A stretch of DNA of 64,000 nt from Scalindua sp964344685 (GTDB taxonomy: Bacteria > Planctomycetota > Brocadiia > Brocadiales > Scalinduaceae), in contig CAYFOK010000005.1 in assembly GCA_964344685.1 (NCBI GenBank), positions 1 through 64,000 of the forward strand, given 5' to 3'. Shown here piece by piece: positions 27,975-36,260 of the stretch. Each line of letters begins with the position of its first letter. Position 1 is the first letter of the stretch. The translations under genes and the position numbers were made by a program. The notes below the pieces were generated by a model. That model worked only from the letters and a program-made list of their open reading frames with translations, made no database searches and was not told where the DNA came from.

Positions 27975-28820
27975 TTATAAGCACCAGGTTATAAGGAATG
28001 ATGAACCTATATAGGAGAAAGCAGCTATAAACGCAGCTCCCAGATTGGGTTTCTCCTGGTTGACAATTTCATCGGTTAGTTTAGCACCCGGCAGGAGGAC
28101 TTTATCAGTGAACAGTCGGATCAGAGGCAACAGGAAGATACCAAAACCAAAAAAACAACCGAGAGTAAGTAAGCTATCACCCCAACTGGTAAAGTCTTCA
28201 CCGATAGCATGTCTGACGATGTTTGCAACTCCGACAATGGCACCAGCGTAACAGATACCTGCGGCAGCATTGTCTTTTTCAATTTCATCATGTATACAAT
28301 AAGGTGTGATCAGGTTATAAACATAACCGGTGATGATGAAAGATGCCTGCCCAATAACCCAGAATGCCAGCAGCGTGATTATACCACCGCCTTCCCCTGA
28401 AATAGATCCAAAAATTATCATTCCGGTAGCTAAATAGATGGCCAACTCAACTGCACCTGTACCCGCATTATGGTCTTCTATTATCTCTTTCTTATTGTTG
28501 AATTGATAAAGAATTACCTTGTCGTTAATGAAAGTGGATATGTTCAGCAGAATAATCGCAATTGGCCCGTAAATAAATATGTCTATCAGATCAGATACCA
28601 GACCGGCTGATTCACCTACTACAACACCGCCTATGGCAAATACTAAACCTAGATAATATCCAACTAGAGAAAGAGCAAATGCGCAGTTGTCCTTCTTGAC
28701 CAGCTCATCTTTTACTTTGATGTCCCTGTGAATCAGGTCGTATGCAAGCTTCCCTAACCAGAAAAGGAAATAGCAACATACCAGATAGATAGCAGCTGAG
28801 TATAGATTATCAAAATTCAT
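27975..28820 (-). CDS. DUF350-family membrane protein (YjfL-like)
   Basis: Integral membrane protein of 281 aa with about eight helices, seen as two tandem DUF350 units. The first has CAFALSLVGYYLGLVFAIGG (residues 46-65) and the second NAAAGICYAGAIVGVANIVRH (about 183-203), each followed by long hydrophobic stretches. E. coli YjfL has one such unit and lies beside a PspA paralogue. The ATG overlaps the stop of the lipoprotein gene by one base (TAATG), so the two are translationally coupled. Function unknown; the conserved company of PspA, DUF4178 and the spermidine-synthase-like protein suggests a membrane-maintenance role. Confidence 0.88.
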   Translation of the reverse strand: MNFDNLYSAAIYLVCCYFLFWLGKLAYDLIHRDIKVKDELVKKDNCAFALSLVGYYLGLVFAIGGVVVGESAGLVSDLIDIFIYGPIAIILLNISTFINDKVILYQFNNKKEIIEDHNAGTGAVELAIYLATGMIIFGSISGEGGGIITLLAFWVIGQASFIITGYVYNLITPYCIHDEIEKDNAAAGICYAGAIVGVANIVRHAIGEDFTSWGDSLLTLGCFFGFGIFLLPLIRLFTDKVLLPGAKLTDEIVNQEKPNLGAAFIAAFSYIGSSFLITWCL

Positions 28821-29518
28821 TATTTTCCGAACCCTCCTCCTCTACTGCGGAATGGACTCTGGCTTCTTCCAACTCTTGATTTTACCTTCTGCGCAAAAGT
28901 CTGTTTAGCCATTCTCTGTCTTGCCATCTTTCTCTGGAAGAAGCTCTTGTGTGTCTGTTTTGTTACTGTGCCGTTTGTACCATACTGGTTTTTACTGCCG
29001 TAATATGGTCTGTTATTTTTTCGATAATCAGTATAAGAGCTGTAATCACTGCGGTACACCGGCCTGCTGACCATCCCGAACATATGAGACATAAACATGT
29101 ATTGACCGTAGAATGCCCAGAATGAGTTACCGGACCTGTCCTGCTTCCACTCACCATATCTGGTATCTCCTACATATTGATAGCCCGGAGGGGAAGGTGT
29201 CTTAATGTAACCATCTTCTGTCTTTGACAAAAGCGCCATTCCGAGATAGTTCTCGTTCTTCTTGTAATAAGGTTCTGATACCCGCACAAAGCCTGTGTAC
29301 TGAATATCATCCTTTATGATCACCTTGTATTTATGGTAGTATTGCCTGAATACGCTGCCTCTGCTCTGCATGTCTTCCAGTATAACAGTATATTCGGGAA
29401 CATTTTTCAGATTTGCAGATATCCGTTCAATTGGAGACCGCTTGGCACCGCATGATTGTATAGTCATAACCACGCAAATTAGAACGCATACGGTTACTAT
29501 TTTTTTTATTAAAGCCAT
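28820..29518 (-). CDS. putative lipoprotein with Arg/Gly-rich tail, DUF350 partner
   Basis: 232-aa exported protein. Signal sequence with lipobox-like TIQSC (Cys23). The middle is a mixed domain (EYTVILEDMQSRGSVFRQYY, IIKDDIQYTGFVRVSEPYYK, GYQYVGDTRYGEWKQDRSG). A hydrophobic aromatic patch follows (FWAFYGQYMFMSHMFGM). The tail is basic and low complexity: YRSDYSSYTDYRKNNRPYYG, then QRKMARQRMAKQTFAQKVKS, ending RSRGGGFGK. Lipoproteins with RGGGFG-type ends also accompany DUF350 genes elsewhere (DUF1190 YjfM/YgiB and DUF4247 types); I cannot say which family this is. First gene of the minus-strand run. Confidence 0.7.
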   Translation of the reverse strand: MALIKKIVTVCVLICVVMTIQSCGAKRSPIERISANLKNVPEYTVILEDMQSRGSVFRQYYHKYKVIIKDDIQYTGFVRVSEPYYKKNENYLGMALLSKTEDGYIKTPSPPGYQYVGDTRYGEWKQDRSGNSFWAFYGQYMFMSHMFGMVSRPVYRSDYSSYTDYRKNNRPYYGSKNQYGTNGTVTKQTHKSFFQRKMARQRMAKQTFAQKVKSRVGRSQSPFRSRGGGFGK

Positions 29519-29650
29519 ATTTTGATGGTTTCCTGCGTAATCTTAAAAAAGACTAATGTATCTATACATAAACTATGTAGTTAATTGAGTATATAACTGT
29601 TTTATTTAGAATTGTCAACCTAATTTAAGGATACTTCAGACATTGCGTTC

Positions 29651-29659
29651 TGTTATAAT
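29651..29659 (+). promoter_or_regulatory. extended -10 promoter abutting thiD
   Basis: TGTTATAAT: a perfect extended -10 (TGnTATAAT). The last T is 6 nt before the thiD ATG, so transcription would start at or next to the A of the ATG, giving a leaderless mRNA. No good -35 box and no Shine-Dalgarno site are present. No thiamine-pyrophosphate riboswitch is seen upstream. Confidence 0.5.
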
Positions 29660-29665
29660 ACAATA

Positions 29666-30478
29666 ATGAATAAAGTACTTACAATTGCAGGTTCCGATTC
29701 CTGCTGCGGTGCCGGTGTACAGGCAGACTTGAAAGTCATAAATGCACTCGGTGCTGTTGGTATCTGTGCAATTACCGCAATAACAGCGCAGAACACTCTC
29801 GGAGTGAATTCCGTTTACAGCGTTCCTGTATCAATTATCAGCGAACAGATAGATGCAGTCGTTTCTGACATGGGGGCTGACTCTCTGAAAACAGGGATGC
29901 TTGTAAGTGAGGAGGTGGTGGATGTGGTTTGCGGTATGGTTAGTAAGTATAATCTGAATAACATGGTGGTAGACCCTGTCATCACATCCCATGCGGGTAA
30001 AAGGCTCCTTTCTAATGAAGGTGTTAAGAGGCTAATTGCCGACCTGATCCCGTTATCCTGCCTGGTAACACCAAATATTCCTGAAGCAGAAATCTTGACA
30101 AACCGTAAGATTAAGAATACTTCCGGTTTAGAGGATGCTGCCGGTGCTCTTTTTGACCAGGGGGCATCCAATGTATTGATTAAGGGTGGACATGCCATGA
30201 ACCATGGAAGTGGAGAAGATGCAGAAGGAGAGGTTGTAGATCTATTTTACGACGGGAAGGTGTTTGAATACTTCAGGGAAGAACGTATAAAACGCAGCAA
30301 CGTTCACGGTACAGGGTGTATGTATTCAGCAGCAATTGCTACAGAGCTGGCAAAAGGAAATAATTTGGCCAGTTCAATTTCAATTGCAAAAAGATTTATA
30401 ACTAAAGTAATAAAAGAGTCGTCAATGCCGGGAAAAGGCTGCCGCTTAGCCGATTTTACAGATCAAACCGGTGAATGA
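29666..30478 (+). CDS. thiD: hydroxymethylpyrimidine (phosphate) kinase ThiD
   Basis: Phosphorylates the hydroxymethylpyrimidine precursor of thiamine in two steps. The ribokinase-like fold opens with VLTIAGSDSCCGAGVQADLK and has the conserved GICAITAITAQNT strand-turn and VVDPVITSHAGKRLL. The anion-hole and catalytic motif GTGCMYSAAIATELAKG contains the catalytic cysteine. At 270 aa it is the usual length. It sits at the head of a plus-strand run with a leuB-type dehydrogenase, HNH protein and lpxK, but the gaps (92, 25 and 22 bp) and mixed functions suggest a loose operon. Thiamine supply fits the two ThDP enzymes in this window. Confidence 0.94.
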   Translation: MNKVLTIAGSDSCCGAGVQADLKVINALGAVGICAITAITAQNTLGVNSVYSVPVSIISEQIDAVVSDMGADSLKTGMLVSEEVVDVVCGMVSKYNLNNMVVDPVITSHAGKRLLSNEGVKRLIADLIPLSCLVTPNIPEAEILTNRKIKNTSGLEDAAGALFDQGASNVLIKGGHAMNHGSGEDAEGEVVDLFYDGKVFEYFREERIKRSNVHGTGCMYSAAIATELAKGNNLASSISIAKRFITKVIKESSMPGKGCRLADFTDQTGE

Positions 30479-30570
30479 TATTTTACTTTTACTCTTGAAA
30501 AAGTGTCAATTATTGTTAGTATCTTTATTTAACAGTTTTCTAATTCAATTAAAGGAATGAACTTATAACA

Positions 30571-31632
30571 ATGTATAAAATAGCAACTATACCCGGAGAT
30601 GGAACAGGGCCTGAAGTCGTTCGAGAGGGATTAAAGGCACTTGAGGCAGCAGCGCAGAAACACGGTTTTAAGTATGAACTTGTTGATTATGATCTTGGTG
30701 GTGACAGATATTTAAAGACTGGAGAAATTTTACCTGATTCCGTAGTTGAGGATCTCAGGAAGTGTAATGCAATTTTTCTGGGAGCGATTGGACATCCTGA
30801 TGTACAGCCTGGCATCCTTGAAAAAGGCTTACTTCTGAAAGCACGCTTTGCGTTACAACAGTACATAAATTTACGGCCTGTAAAATTGTATCCGGGCGTA
30901 GATTGTCCGCTTAAGGACAAAGGGCCTGATGATATTGATTTTGTTGTGGTACGTGAAAATAACGAAGGGTTGTATGCGGGAATAGGGGGGTTCTTAAAGA
31001 AAGGGACTCCTGAAGAAGTTGCGACACAGGAGATGATCAATACAAGGCAGGGGGTAGAGCGCTGTATTCGATTTGCATTTGAGTATACAAGGAAAAGAGG
31101 TAAGAGAAAACAACTGTTACTTTGTGCTAAAAACAACGTTTTGACTTTTGCACACGATCTGTGGTGGCGGGTGTTTAATGAAGTAGGTGATGAATACACA
31201 GATATAAAACGTGAGTATGCCCACGTTGATGCCACCTGTATGTGGATGGTAAAAAATCCTGAATGGTTTGACGTCATTGTAACCTGCAATATGTTTGGTG
31301 ATATTATTACCGATCTGGGTGCAATGATTCAGGGTGGAATGGGAATCGCCGCAGGCGGAAATGTAAATCCGGAGGGAGTCTCCATGTTTGAACCGATTGG
31401 AGGCTCGGCTCCGAAATATACCGGAAAAAATGTTATAAATCCGGTTGCAGCTATACTTGCACTTACAATGCTTCTCGATCAATTAGGCGAGGATGCAGCG
31501 GCTGCTTCTATTGAGAGAGCCGTAATAGATGTTGTAGGTAAGAAACTAAAAGGTGTAAATGCTGGTCAGATGGGATATTCAACATCTGAAGTGGGAGACC
31601 TTATAGCGGAGTGTATTGCACAGGGCAGCTAA
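30571..31632 (+). CDS. leuB: isopropylmalate/isocitrate dehydrogenase-family enzyme, probably LeuB
   Basis: NAD-dependent beta-decarboxylating dehydrogenase of 353 aa. It opens with YKIATIPGDGTGPEVV, has the substrate-binding RVKL-like region YINLRPVKLYPG, the VVVRENNEGLYAGIGG loop, and the metal site DVIVTCNMFGDIITDLGAMI. The coenzyme-binding end has FEPIGGSAPKYTGKNVINPV. It best fits 3-isopropylmalate dehydrogenase or the closely related tartrate/homoisocitrate group. No leuA or leuCD is nearby, so the symbol rests on family resemblance. AAAGGA is 13 nt before the ATG, rather far. Confidence 0.82.
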   Translation: MYKIATIPGDGTGPEVVREGLKALEAAAQKHGFKYELVDYDLGGDRYLKTGEILPDSVVEDLRKCNAIFLGAIGHPDVQPGILEKGLLLKARFALQQYINLRPVKLYPGVDCPLKDKGPDDIDFVVVRENNEGLYAGIGGFLKKGTPEEVATQEMINTRQGVERCIRFAFEYTRKRGKRKQLLLCAKNNVLTFAHDLWWRVFNEVGDEYTDIKREYAHVDATCMWMVKNPEWFDVIVTCNMFGDIITDLGAMIQGGMGIAAGGNVNPEGVSMFEPIGGSAPKYTGKNVINPVAAILALTMLLDQLGEDAAAASIERAVIDVVGKKLKGVNAGQMGYSTSEVGDLIAECIAQGS

Positions 31633-31657
31633 GCCAAAAATCAGAATAGGAGTCGTT

Positions 31658-32293
31658 ATGCAGAGCAGCATCGCATTAGAATCCAGTGTTTTGGTCTTGA
31701 ATAAATTCTTTGCAGCGGTACATGTCGTAAGTGCAAAGAGGGCGTTTGCGATGCTGTTTAAAGAGAGTGCCGAAGTCGTATCTGTAGATGACGGCCAGTA
31801 TAATTCCTACAACTTCACAAGCTGGTTGGATGTTTCCGCATTCAAGGCAGAATACGGAATATCGGATGATGAGGAGTACGAAAGCATCAGGACAGTGTCT
31901 TTTGAGATAAGGGTGCCTAAGATTATCAGGCTAGTTGTTTACGATAAATTTCCTAAAGCAAATGTCAAATTTAACAGAAAAAACATATTTGCCAGAGATA
32001 AAAACAGGTGCCAGTATTGCGGCAAAAAGTTTCCCACATCGGAGCTAAGCCTGGACCATGTTATACCTAAAACTCAAGGCGGTACAAGCAGCTGGAAGAA
32101 TATAGTATGTGCCTGTACAAATTGTAATAAGAACAAGGGCGGCAGAAGGCCGTCAGAAGCCGGAATGAAGTTGATTTGTGAACCGGTTAAGCCGAGGAGT
32201 TGCCCGATTATTCAATTAAAACTAGGCTCAAATAAATACAGTTCATGGAAACAATTTCTGGACAGTGCTTACTGGTCAGTTCCTCTGGAATAA
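31658..32293 (+). CDS. HNH endonuclease-domain protein
   Basis: Protein of about 211 aa with an HNH nuclease domain in its second half. The zinc knuckles CQYCGKKF and CTNCNKNKGG flank the catalytic segment LSLDHVIPKTQGGTSSWKNI, which keeps His and Asn. The N-terminal half (SSVLVLNKFFAAVHVVSAKR, RAFAMLFKESAEVV) is typical of a widespread chromosomal HNH family, and not of a homing or phage enzyme. The frame opens at 31616 inside the previous gene, but the ATG at 31658 has AGGAG 5 nt before it. It lies 25 bp after leuB and 22 bp before lpxK. Function unknown; DNA repair is one possibility. Confidence 0.85.
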   Translation: MQSSIALESSVLVLNKFFAAVHVVSAKRAFAMLFKESAEVVSVDDGQYNSYNFTSWLDVSAFKAEYGISDDEEYESIRTVSFEIRVPKIIRLVVYDKFPKANVKFNRKNIFARDKNRCQYCGKKFPTSELSLDHVIPKTQGGTSSWKNIVCACTNCNKNKGGRRPSEAGMKLICEPVKPRSCPIIQLKLGSNKYSSWKQFLDSAYWSVPLE

Positions 32294-32315
32294 TAATGCC
32301 TTAATAATTTCCACT

Positions 32316-33386
32316 ATGGTAAAGGAATATTATTTATCTATCCTGTCCGGACAGCAAAGAGGTGTTGTTGCTGCTTTAATCAGATCGACCCTTTCTGCAT
32401 TCACATTACCATATTTAGCAGTACTGAGTACAAGAGACGCTCTTTATAAAAACGGTATTGTCACAAGCACAAGATTGCCGGTAAAGGTTATCAGTATCGG
32501 GAATATCACCACAGGGGGTACCGGCAAAACACCACTTGTAGAACATTCTGTCAAGTATCTCGGCATGATAGGCAAGAAGGCTGCAATATTGAGCCGTGGC
32601 TATGGCGGAAGCAGCCCTTCACAGGACGGTGAAGAGATAGCTAATGACGAATGTCTTGCTTTAAGAGAAAACCTTCAGGATGTACCAGTTCTGGCTGGCA
32701 GTAACAGGGTAAGAAACGGGGAAAAAGCGATCAGTGACTTTGGAGTGGATTGCGTAGTACTTGATGACGGTTTTCAACATTTTAAGCTAAAGCGCGATCT
32801 CGACATTGTTGTGATAGATGCACTAAATCCATTTGGTGGAGAGAACTTAATACCAAGAGGAAGTCTTAGAGAACCGCTTAATAACCTTGAACGTGCAGAC
32901 CTGTTTATCATATCACATAGTAATCAAATCAATGAAGAAGGTTTAAAATCAATATATACTAGATTAAACCGGGTTAACAGCGACACTCCTGTATGTGAAT
33001 CGATTCACACTCCTGTTCATATTGAAAATATTATGTATGATCCAGATCTCGGAGTAGAGTGGTTGAAAGGAAAGAGGGTTTATGCTGTCTCTGCAATAGG
33101 CAGCCCGGAATCTTTCACATTTACTTTAGAGGGGCTTAAAGCCGATGTGGTAAAGCACAGGATATTTCAGGATCATCATATCTACACTCAACAGGAAATA
33201 GATGATTCAGTTTCAGAAGCACAATCACTTGGTACTGATGCAATCGTGGTTACACAAAAAGATATGGTAAAAATAAGGAAAATGAATATAAAAGATGCTA
33301 ATATACTATCACTGAAGATTGAAATAGAGATTACAAAAGGGGCTGATCTGTATAAAGAGGCAATAGATAGAGTATTTAAATCCTGA
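32316..33386 (+). CDS. lpxK: tetraacyldisaccharide 4'-kinase LpxK
   Basis: Inner-membrane kinase that adds the 4'-phosphate to the lipid A precursor. Near the N-terminus (from the ATG at 32316) is a hydrophobic helix, then the P-loop ISIGNITTGGTGKTPLVEHS and the family motif ILSRGYGGS. Next come DCVVLDDGFQHFKLKRDLDI and LIPRGSLREPLNNLERADLF. The open frame begins at 32265, but the later ATG gives the expected start MVKEYYLSILSG and avoids overlap with the HNH gene. No Shine-Dalgarno site is seen. Presence of LpxK means a lipid A-type outer membrane leaflet, consistent with anammox planctomycetes. Confidence 0.93.
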   Translation: MVKEYYLSILSGQQRGVVAALIRSTLSAFTLPYLAVLSTRDALYKNGIVTSTRLPVKVISIGNITTGGTGKTPLVEHSVKYLGMIGKKAAILSRGYGGSSPSQDGEEIANDECLALRENLQDVPVLAGSNRVRNGEKAISDFGVDCVVLDDGFQHFKLKRDLDIVVIDALNPFGGENLIPRGSLREPLNNLERADLFIISHSNQINEEGLKSIYTRLNRVNSDTPVCESIHTPVHIENIMYDPDLGVEWLKGKRVYAVSAIGSPESFTFTLEGLKADVVKHRIFQDHHIYTQQEIDDSVSEAQSLGTDAIVVTQKDMVKIRKMNIKDANILSLKIEIEITKGADLYKEAIDRVFKS

Positions 33387-33391
33387 GCTGA

Positions 33392-33416
33392 TTCTGGAAT
33401 CCTCTGGAAAGAGAGG
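33392..33416 (+). repeat. dispersed hairpin repeat, copy 1
   Basis: TTCTGGAATCCTCTGGAAAGAGAGG follows the lpxK stop by 6 nt. It differs from the other two copies at one stem base (G for C before the loop), leaving a 5-bp stem. See also 21292-21312 and 50051-50074. Confidence 0.65.
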
Positions 33417-33520
33417 GAAATTACCATACTCTCGCAATGTGTCAAATTAACATTTTTTGTTTAACCGTTATATTATATATTACCATATTCCTTTGATATG
33501 ACGAATATAGAGGATTAAAT

Positions 33521-34465
33521 TTGAAAAAAAAGAAAAAAGAAAATAAACCGATCGACCTGAAAAAGATCAAAACATATTCAATAAAAAAGAGGAAGAACCT
33601 TTTCAAATCAGAGCAATTCGGCAAACCTGTTGAGATTAAGGATTTCAATAAATTTATTTATTCACTGCCAAAGGTTCTGGCTGCCGATGATCTGAGAAAC
33701 ATAATTGACAATATCGTTAAGGCACACAATAAGAACCGCCAGGTAGTTCTGGCATTAGGGGCTCACGTTATAAAATGCGGTCTATCACCCATCGTAATCG
33801 ATTTGATGAAACGAGGAATTATAACGGCAGTTGCAATGAACGGATCCGGCGCTATACACGATTATGAGATTTCGTTAATAGGAGAGACATCTGAAGATGT
33901 ATCGCATAGTCTCAAGGATGGAACTTTCGGCATGGCAAAGGAGACTGCAGAAGCAATTCAGGATGCGGCATCAACAGATGAAAGTGGATTGGGCAGTGCA
34001 CTCGGAAACAAAATAATAAAAGACAAGAATAAGCATAAAAAACATAGTATCCTGGCAGAAGGTGTCCGATTGAACATACCGGTGACAGTACACGTCGCGA
34101 TTGGTACGGATATAATTCATATGCATCCCTGCGTGTCCGGAAGTGATATGGGAGAATCGAGCTTTGTCGATTTTAAGAAGCTATGTTCAGTAGTATCAGA
34201 ACTTGAGGAAGGGGTCTGGCTGAACGTGGGTTCAGCCGTCATAATGCCGGAGGTATTCCTAAAAGCGATAACCGTTGCAAGGAACCTTGGCAGAAAAGTC
34301 AGAAATTTCACTACGGTTAATATGGATATGATACAGCATTACCGGCCTCAGACGAATGTAGTGAAGCGTCCTACAACACATGGATATTCTATCACAGGCC
34401 ATCATGAGATAATGCTACCACTGTTGAGGCTAGGCATTCTGGCCGGGTTGAAGATGAAGAAGTGA
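33521..34465 (+). CDS. deoxyhypusine-synthase-like conserved protein
   Basis: Cytoplasmic protein of 314 aa, lysine-rich at the start (MKKKKKENKPIDLKK). The core has Rossmann-like segments: QVVLALGAHVIKCGLSPIVI, then LMKRGIITAVAMNGSGAIHD and YEISLIGETSEDVSHSLKDG; later HVAIGTDIIHMHP, WLNVGSAVIMPEVFLKAI, and THGYSITGHHEIMLPLL. The arrangement (a Rossmann domain with GxGAxHDxE in place of the TTAGGVEED loop) recalls deoxyhypusine/homospermidine synthases, but similarity is weak. Bacteria lack hypusine, so a polyamine-related or other function is possible. The start was chosen from the track of coding; it has no clear ribosome binding site. It stands alone between two spacers. Confidence 0.55.
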   Translation: MKKKKKENKPIDLKKIKTYSIKKRKNLFKSEQFGKPVEIKDFNKFIYSLPKVLAADDLRNIIDNIVKAHNKNRQVVLALGAHVIKCGLSPIVIDLMKRGIITAVAMNGSGAIHDYEISLIGETSEDVSHSLKDGTFGMAKETAEAIQDAASTDESGLGSALGNKIIKDKNKHKKHSILAEGVRLNIPVTVHVAIGTDIIHMHPCVSGSDMGESSFVDFKKLCSVVSELEEGVWLNVGSAVIMPEVFLKAITVARNLGRKVRNFTTVNMDMIQHYRPQTNVVKRPTTHGYSITGHHEIMLPLLRLGILAGLKMKK

Positions 34466-34666
34466 GCTTTAGGAATTTACGAATGGCGATATAAGGTTTA
34501 TGATTTACGTCAAAACAGCTCCAAATGACAAAGTTCAAATCAATGCCTGATTCTCAAAATAGACTAATGAAATGAAGAAAAGGGCACCAATCTGCAGAAA
34601 TCCTCGTCCGGTTTTTTCCTTTTTAATATTCAATATACAATATTAAATACTCAATCCCAACGCCTT

Positions 34667-35407
34667 CTACTGTATTATCCCAAGCCAATCTTTTAACAGG
34701 AATTGTATTCGTCCTATCAGGAGTGACATTCTAGCCATTACTGTATAACCGAAAGAGGCACCGAAGGCTATCATCAGGAACCAGATACCGATTACAGAAA
34801 CCCCACCTATTACGCCTTTATGTTCCATTGAGAAGAAGAAATAGAAGAGAACCGACACTACTCCAACAAGAACCAACAGCGTATTCAGTGTTCCCCAGAA
34901 ACTACCTGTATATATTGGAGCGAACATTGGTTCAAGCTGTCTCAGCAATATGGCATTTATAAAGTTCGGAATAGCAATTCCAGACCCCATGCCTACGATA
35001 AACGCAAATGACCATCTGCTGAGCCATGAAAGTTTTGTTGAAAATCTTAAGAACATGAAAAAACCAAGCAACGTGGGGATTATCACCGAATACTGAGGGC
35101 CCATCTCTGTGTCTTTAAACATCGGAACTATTAAGGCTTCAAAGACATCAGGTTTGAGGATATTAAACCAGATGATAATAAGCGAATATCCCATGGCAAC
35201 ACCTACAAAGAGATTTTCTGCAATCTTAAAAACAGGATTATCTTTATAAAGAAAGCTGTACATGGCAAGTGTTAATGCAACTGCCGTAATTATGCCGAGA
35301 CCCTTTGCATTAAACCCTAATTTACCTGTTGATAGGAAAACAATGTTTACAATACCGAATGCAATGAGTATCCAGGTCGTTATTGAAATATCTATTCTTT
35401 TTATCAT
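34667..35407 (-). CDS. multi-pass membrane protein, envelope cluster gene 9
   Basis: Unrecognised 246-aa membrane protein with about seven hydrophobic helices (for example residues 8-28, 31-50, 63-85, 105-122, 133-152, 170-192 and 198-220) and short loops. It has a conserved-looking loop SRWSFAFIVGMGSGIAIPNF in the middle and a hydrophilic amphipathic end. It is the last gene of the nine-gene minus-strand cluster, 40 bp after its neighbour. No transporter or enzyme motif is visible. The 200 bp beyond its stop contain only AT-rich, repeat-like sequence. Confidence 0.7.
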   Translation of the reverse strand: MIKRIDISITTWILIAFGIVNIVFLSTGKLGFNAKGLGIITAVALTLAMYSFLYKDNPVFKIAENLFVGVAMGYSLIIIWFNILKPDVFEALIVPMFKDTEMGPQYSVIIPTLLGFFMFLRFSTKLSWLSRWSFAFIVGMGSGIAIPNFINAILLRQLEPMFAPIYTGSFWGTLNTLLVLVGVVSVLFYFFFSMEHKGVIGGVSVIGIWFLMIAFGASFGYTVMARMSLLIGRIQFLLKDWLGIIQ

Positions 35408-35447
35408 GATGTTTTTTGTTAATTCTCAGTTTATTGATTGTTTCGTT

Positions 35448-36260
35448 CTATTTCTTCCTGCCTGATACAAAATATATAAAATTACCAAATAAAATGAAGC
35501 AGACAACCAGTACGTGAACAGCACTTTGCGGCGCCATACCGGCAGCAGCTCTATCTTTCTGATCTACCAGCGTCTCATATTCCGCAGCACCTTTTAACCC
35601 ACCCATAAATCCGGTCAATTGATTGGACTGAATGAAAGGATACATCTCAGGCCCCATTACAGCGGTACATCCGACACCCAGATCAAAATTGTATTTCTCT
35701 CTACCATACACTATCCAGGCCTCATAGATTCCACCGGCCGTAAGATTAACGGCATAATCGATGTCACGTAACGAACTCACTCCTCTGAGAGCCTGCATAC
35801 CATCCGTTTCCCTGCCGTAAAAATCTTTTTGAAATGCCGAATAGATATCCTCACCCATATTCAATATTACCAGAGAGCTCCCTGCCTTAAACCCCAGAAA
35901 GACATAGTCTTCTCCACTCTGCTTTCCGTACTCGTTTCCCACCTCCGTAATCGCCTTTTCTGCCAGGCCTGTACCGGCAGGATAAAGTGTCATCCCGATA
36001 ACTTTGATATCTTTCATAAAACAGTGGTGCAGAAGGGCCCGAGCCATCGGCTGAAGCTCCTCTTTGGAAGAGGGATCATAATCAAAAGATATGAGTACAT
36101 GTGAGCCTTCAGGAAGAGAATCAATTTTGTCATACATACTCTGAACGTGCAGTGTTGGAGGCACAGGCATCTTAAACCTGAAGATTAAAGGGATTGTAAC
36201 TGCCACCGCAACAAAAATAAATATTATCCGCCTGTCAATTTTGAGCAGCTTTTCCATCAA
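35448..36260 (-). CDS. membrane-anchored protein with a periplasmic domain, envelope cluster gene 8
   Basis: 270-aa protein with an N-terminal membrane helix (IIFIFVAVAVTIPLIF, residues 12-27) and a C-terminal one (VHVLVVCFILFGNFIYFV, about 248-265). The roughly 215 residues between them should face the periplasm. That domain looks like an alpha/beta fold: HVLISFDYDPSSKEELQPMA, KVIGMTLYPAGTGLAEKAI, YVFLGFKAGSSLVILNMG, NLTAGGIYEAWIVYGREKY. No known catalytic motif. Its start overlaps the end of gene 7 by 4 bp (ATGA), so the two are coupled. Confidence 0.7.
   Translation of the reverse strand: MMEKLLKIDRRIIFIFVAVAVTIPLIFRFKMPVPPTLHVQSMYDKIDSLPEGSHVLISFDYDPSSKEELQPMARALLHHCFMKDIKVIGMTLYPAGTGLAEKAITEVGNEYGKQSGEDYVFLGFKAGSSLVILNMGEDIYSAFQKDFYGRETDGMQALRGVSSLRDIDYAVNLTAGGIYEAWIVYGREKYNFDLGVGCTAVMGPEMYPFIQSNQLTGFMGGLKGAAEYETLVDQKDRAAAGMAPQSAVHVLVVCFILFGNFIYFVSGRKK

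Noticed and set aside
29519..29665. Possible thiamine-pyrophosphate riboswitch before thiD
   Set aside because: I looked for the conserved CTGAGA-type core and paired arms and found none in the 147-bp spacer.
31658..32293. HNH protein as part of a mobile intron or phage
   Set aside because: It is an ordinary-composition gene in a close-packed run between leuB and lpxK, with no intron or phage neighbours.
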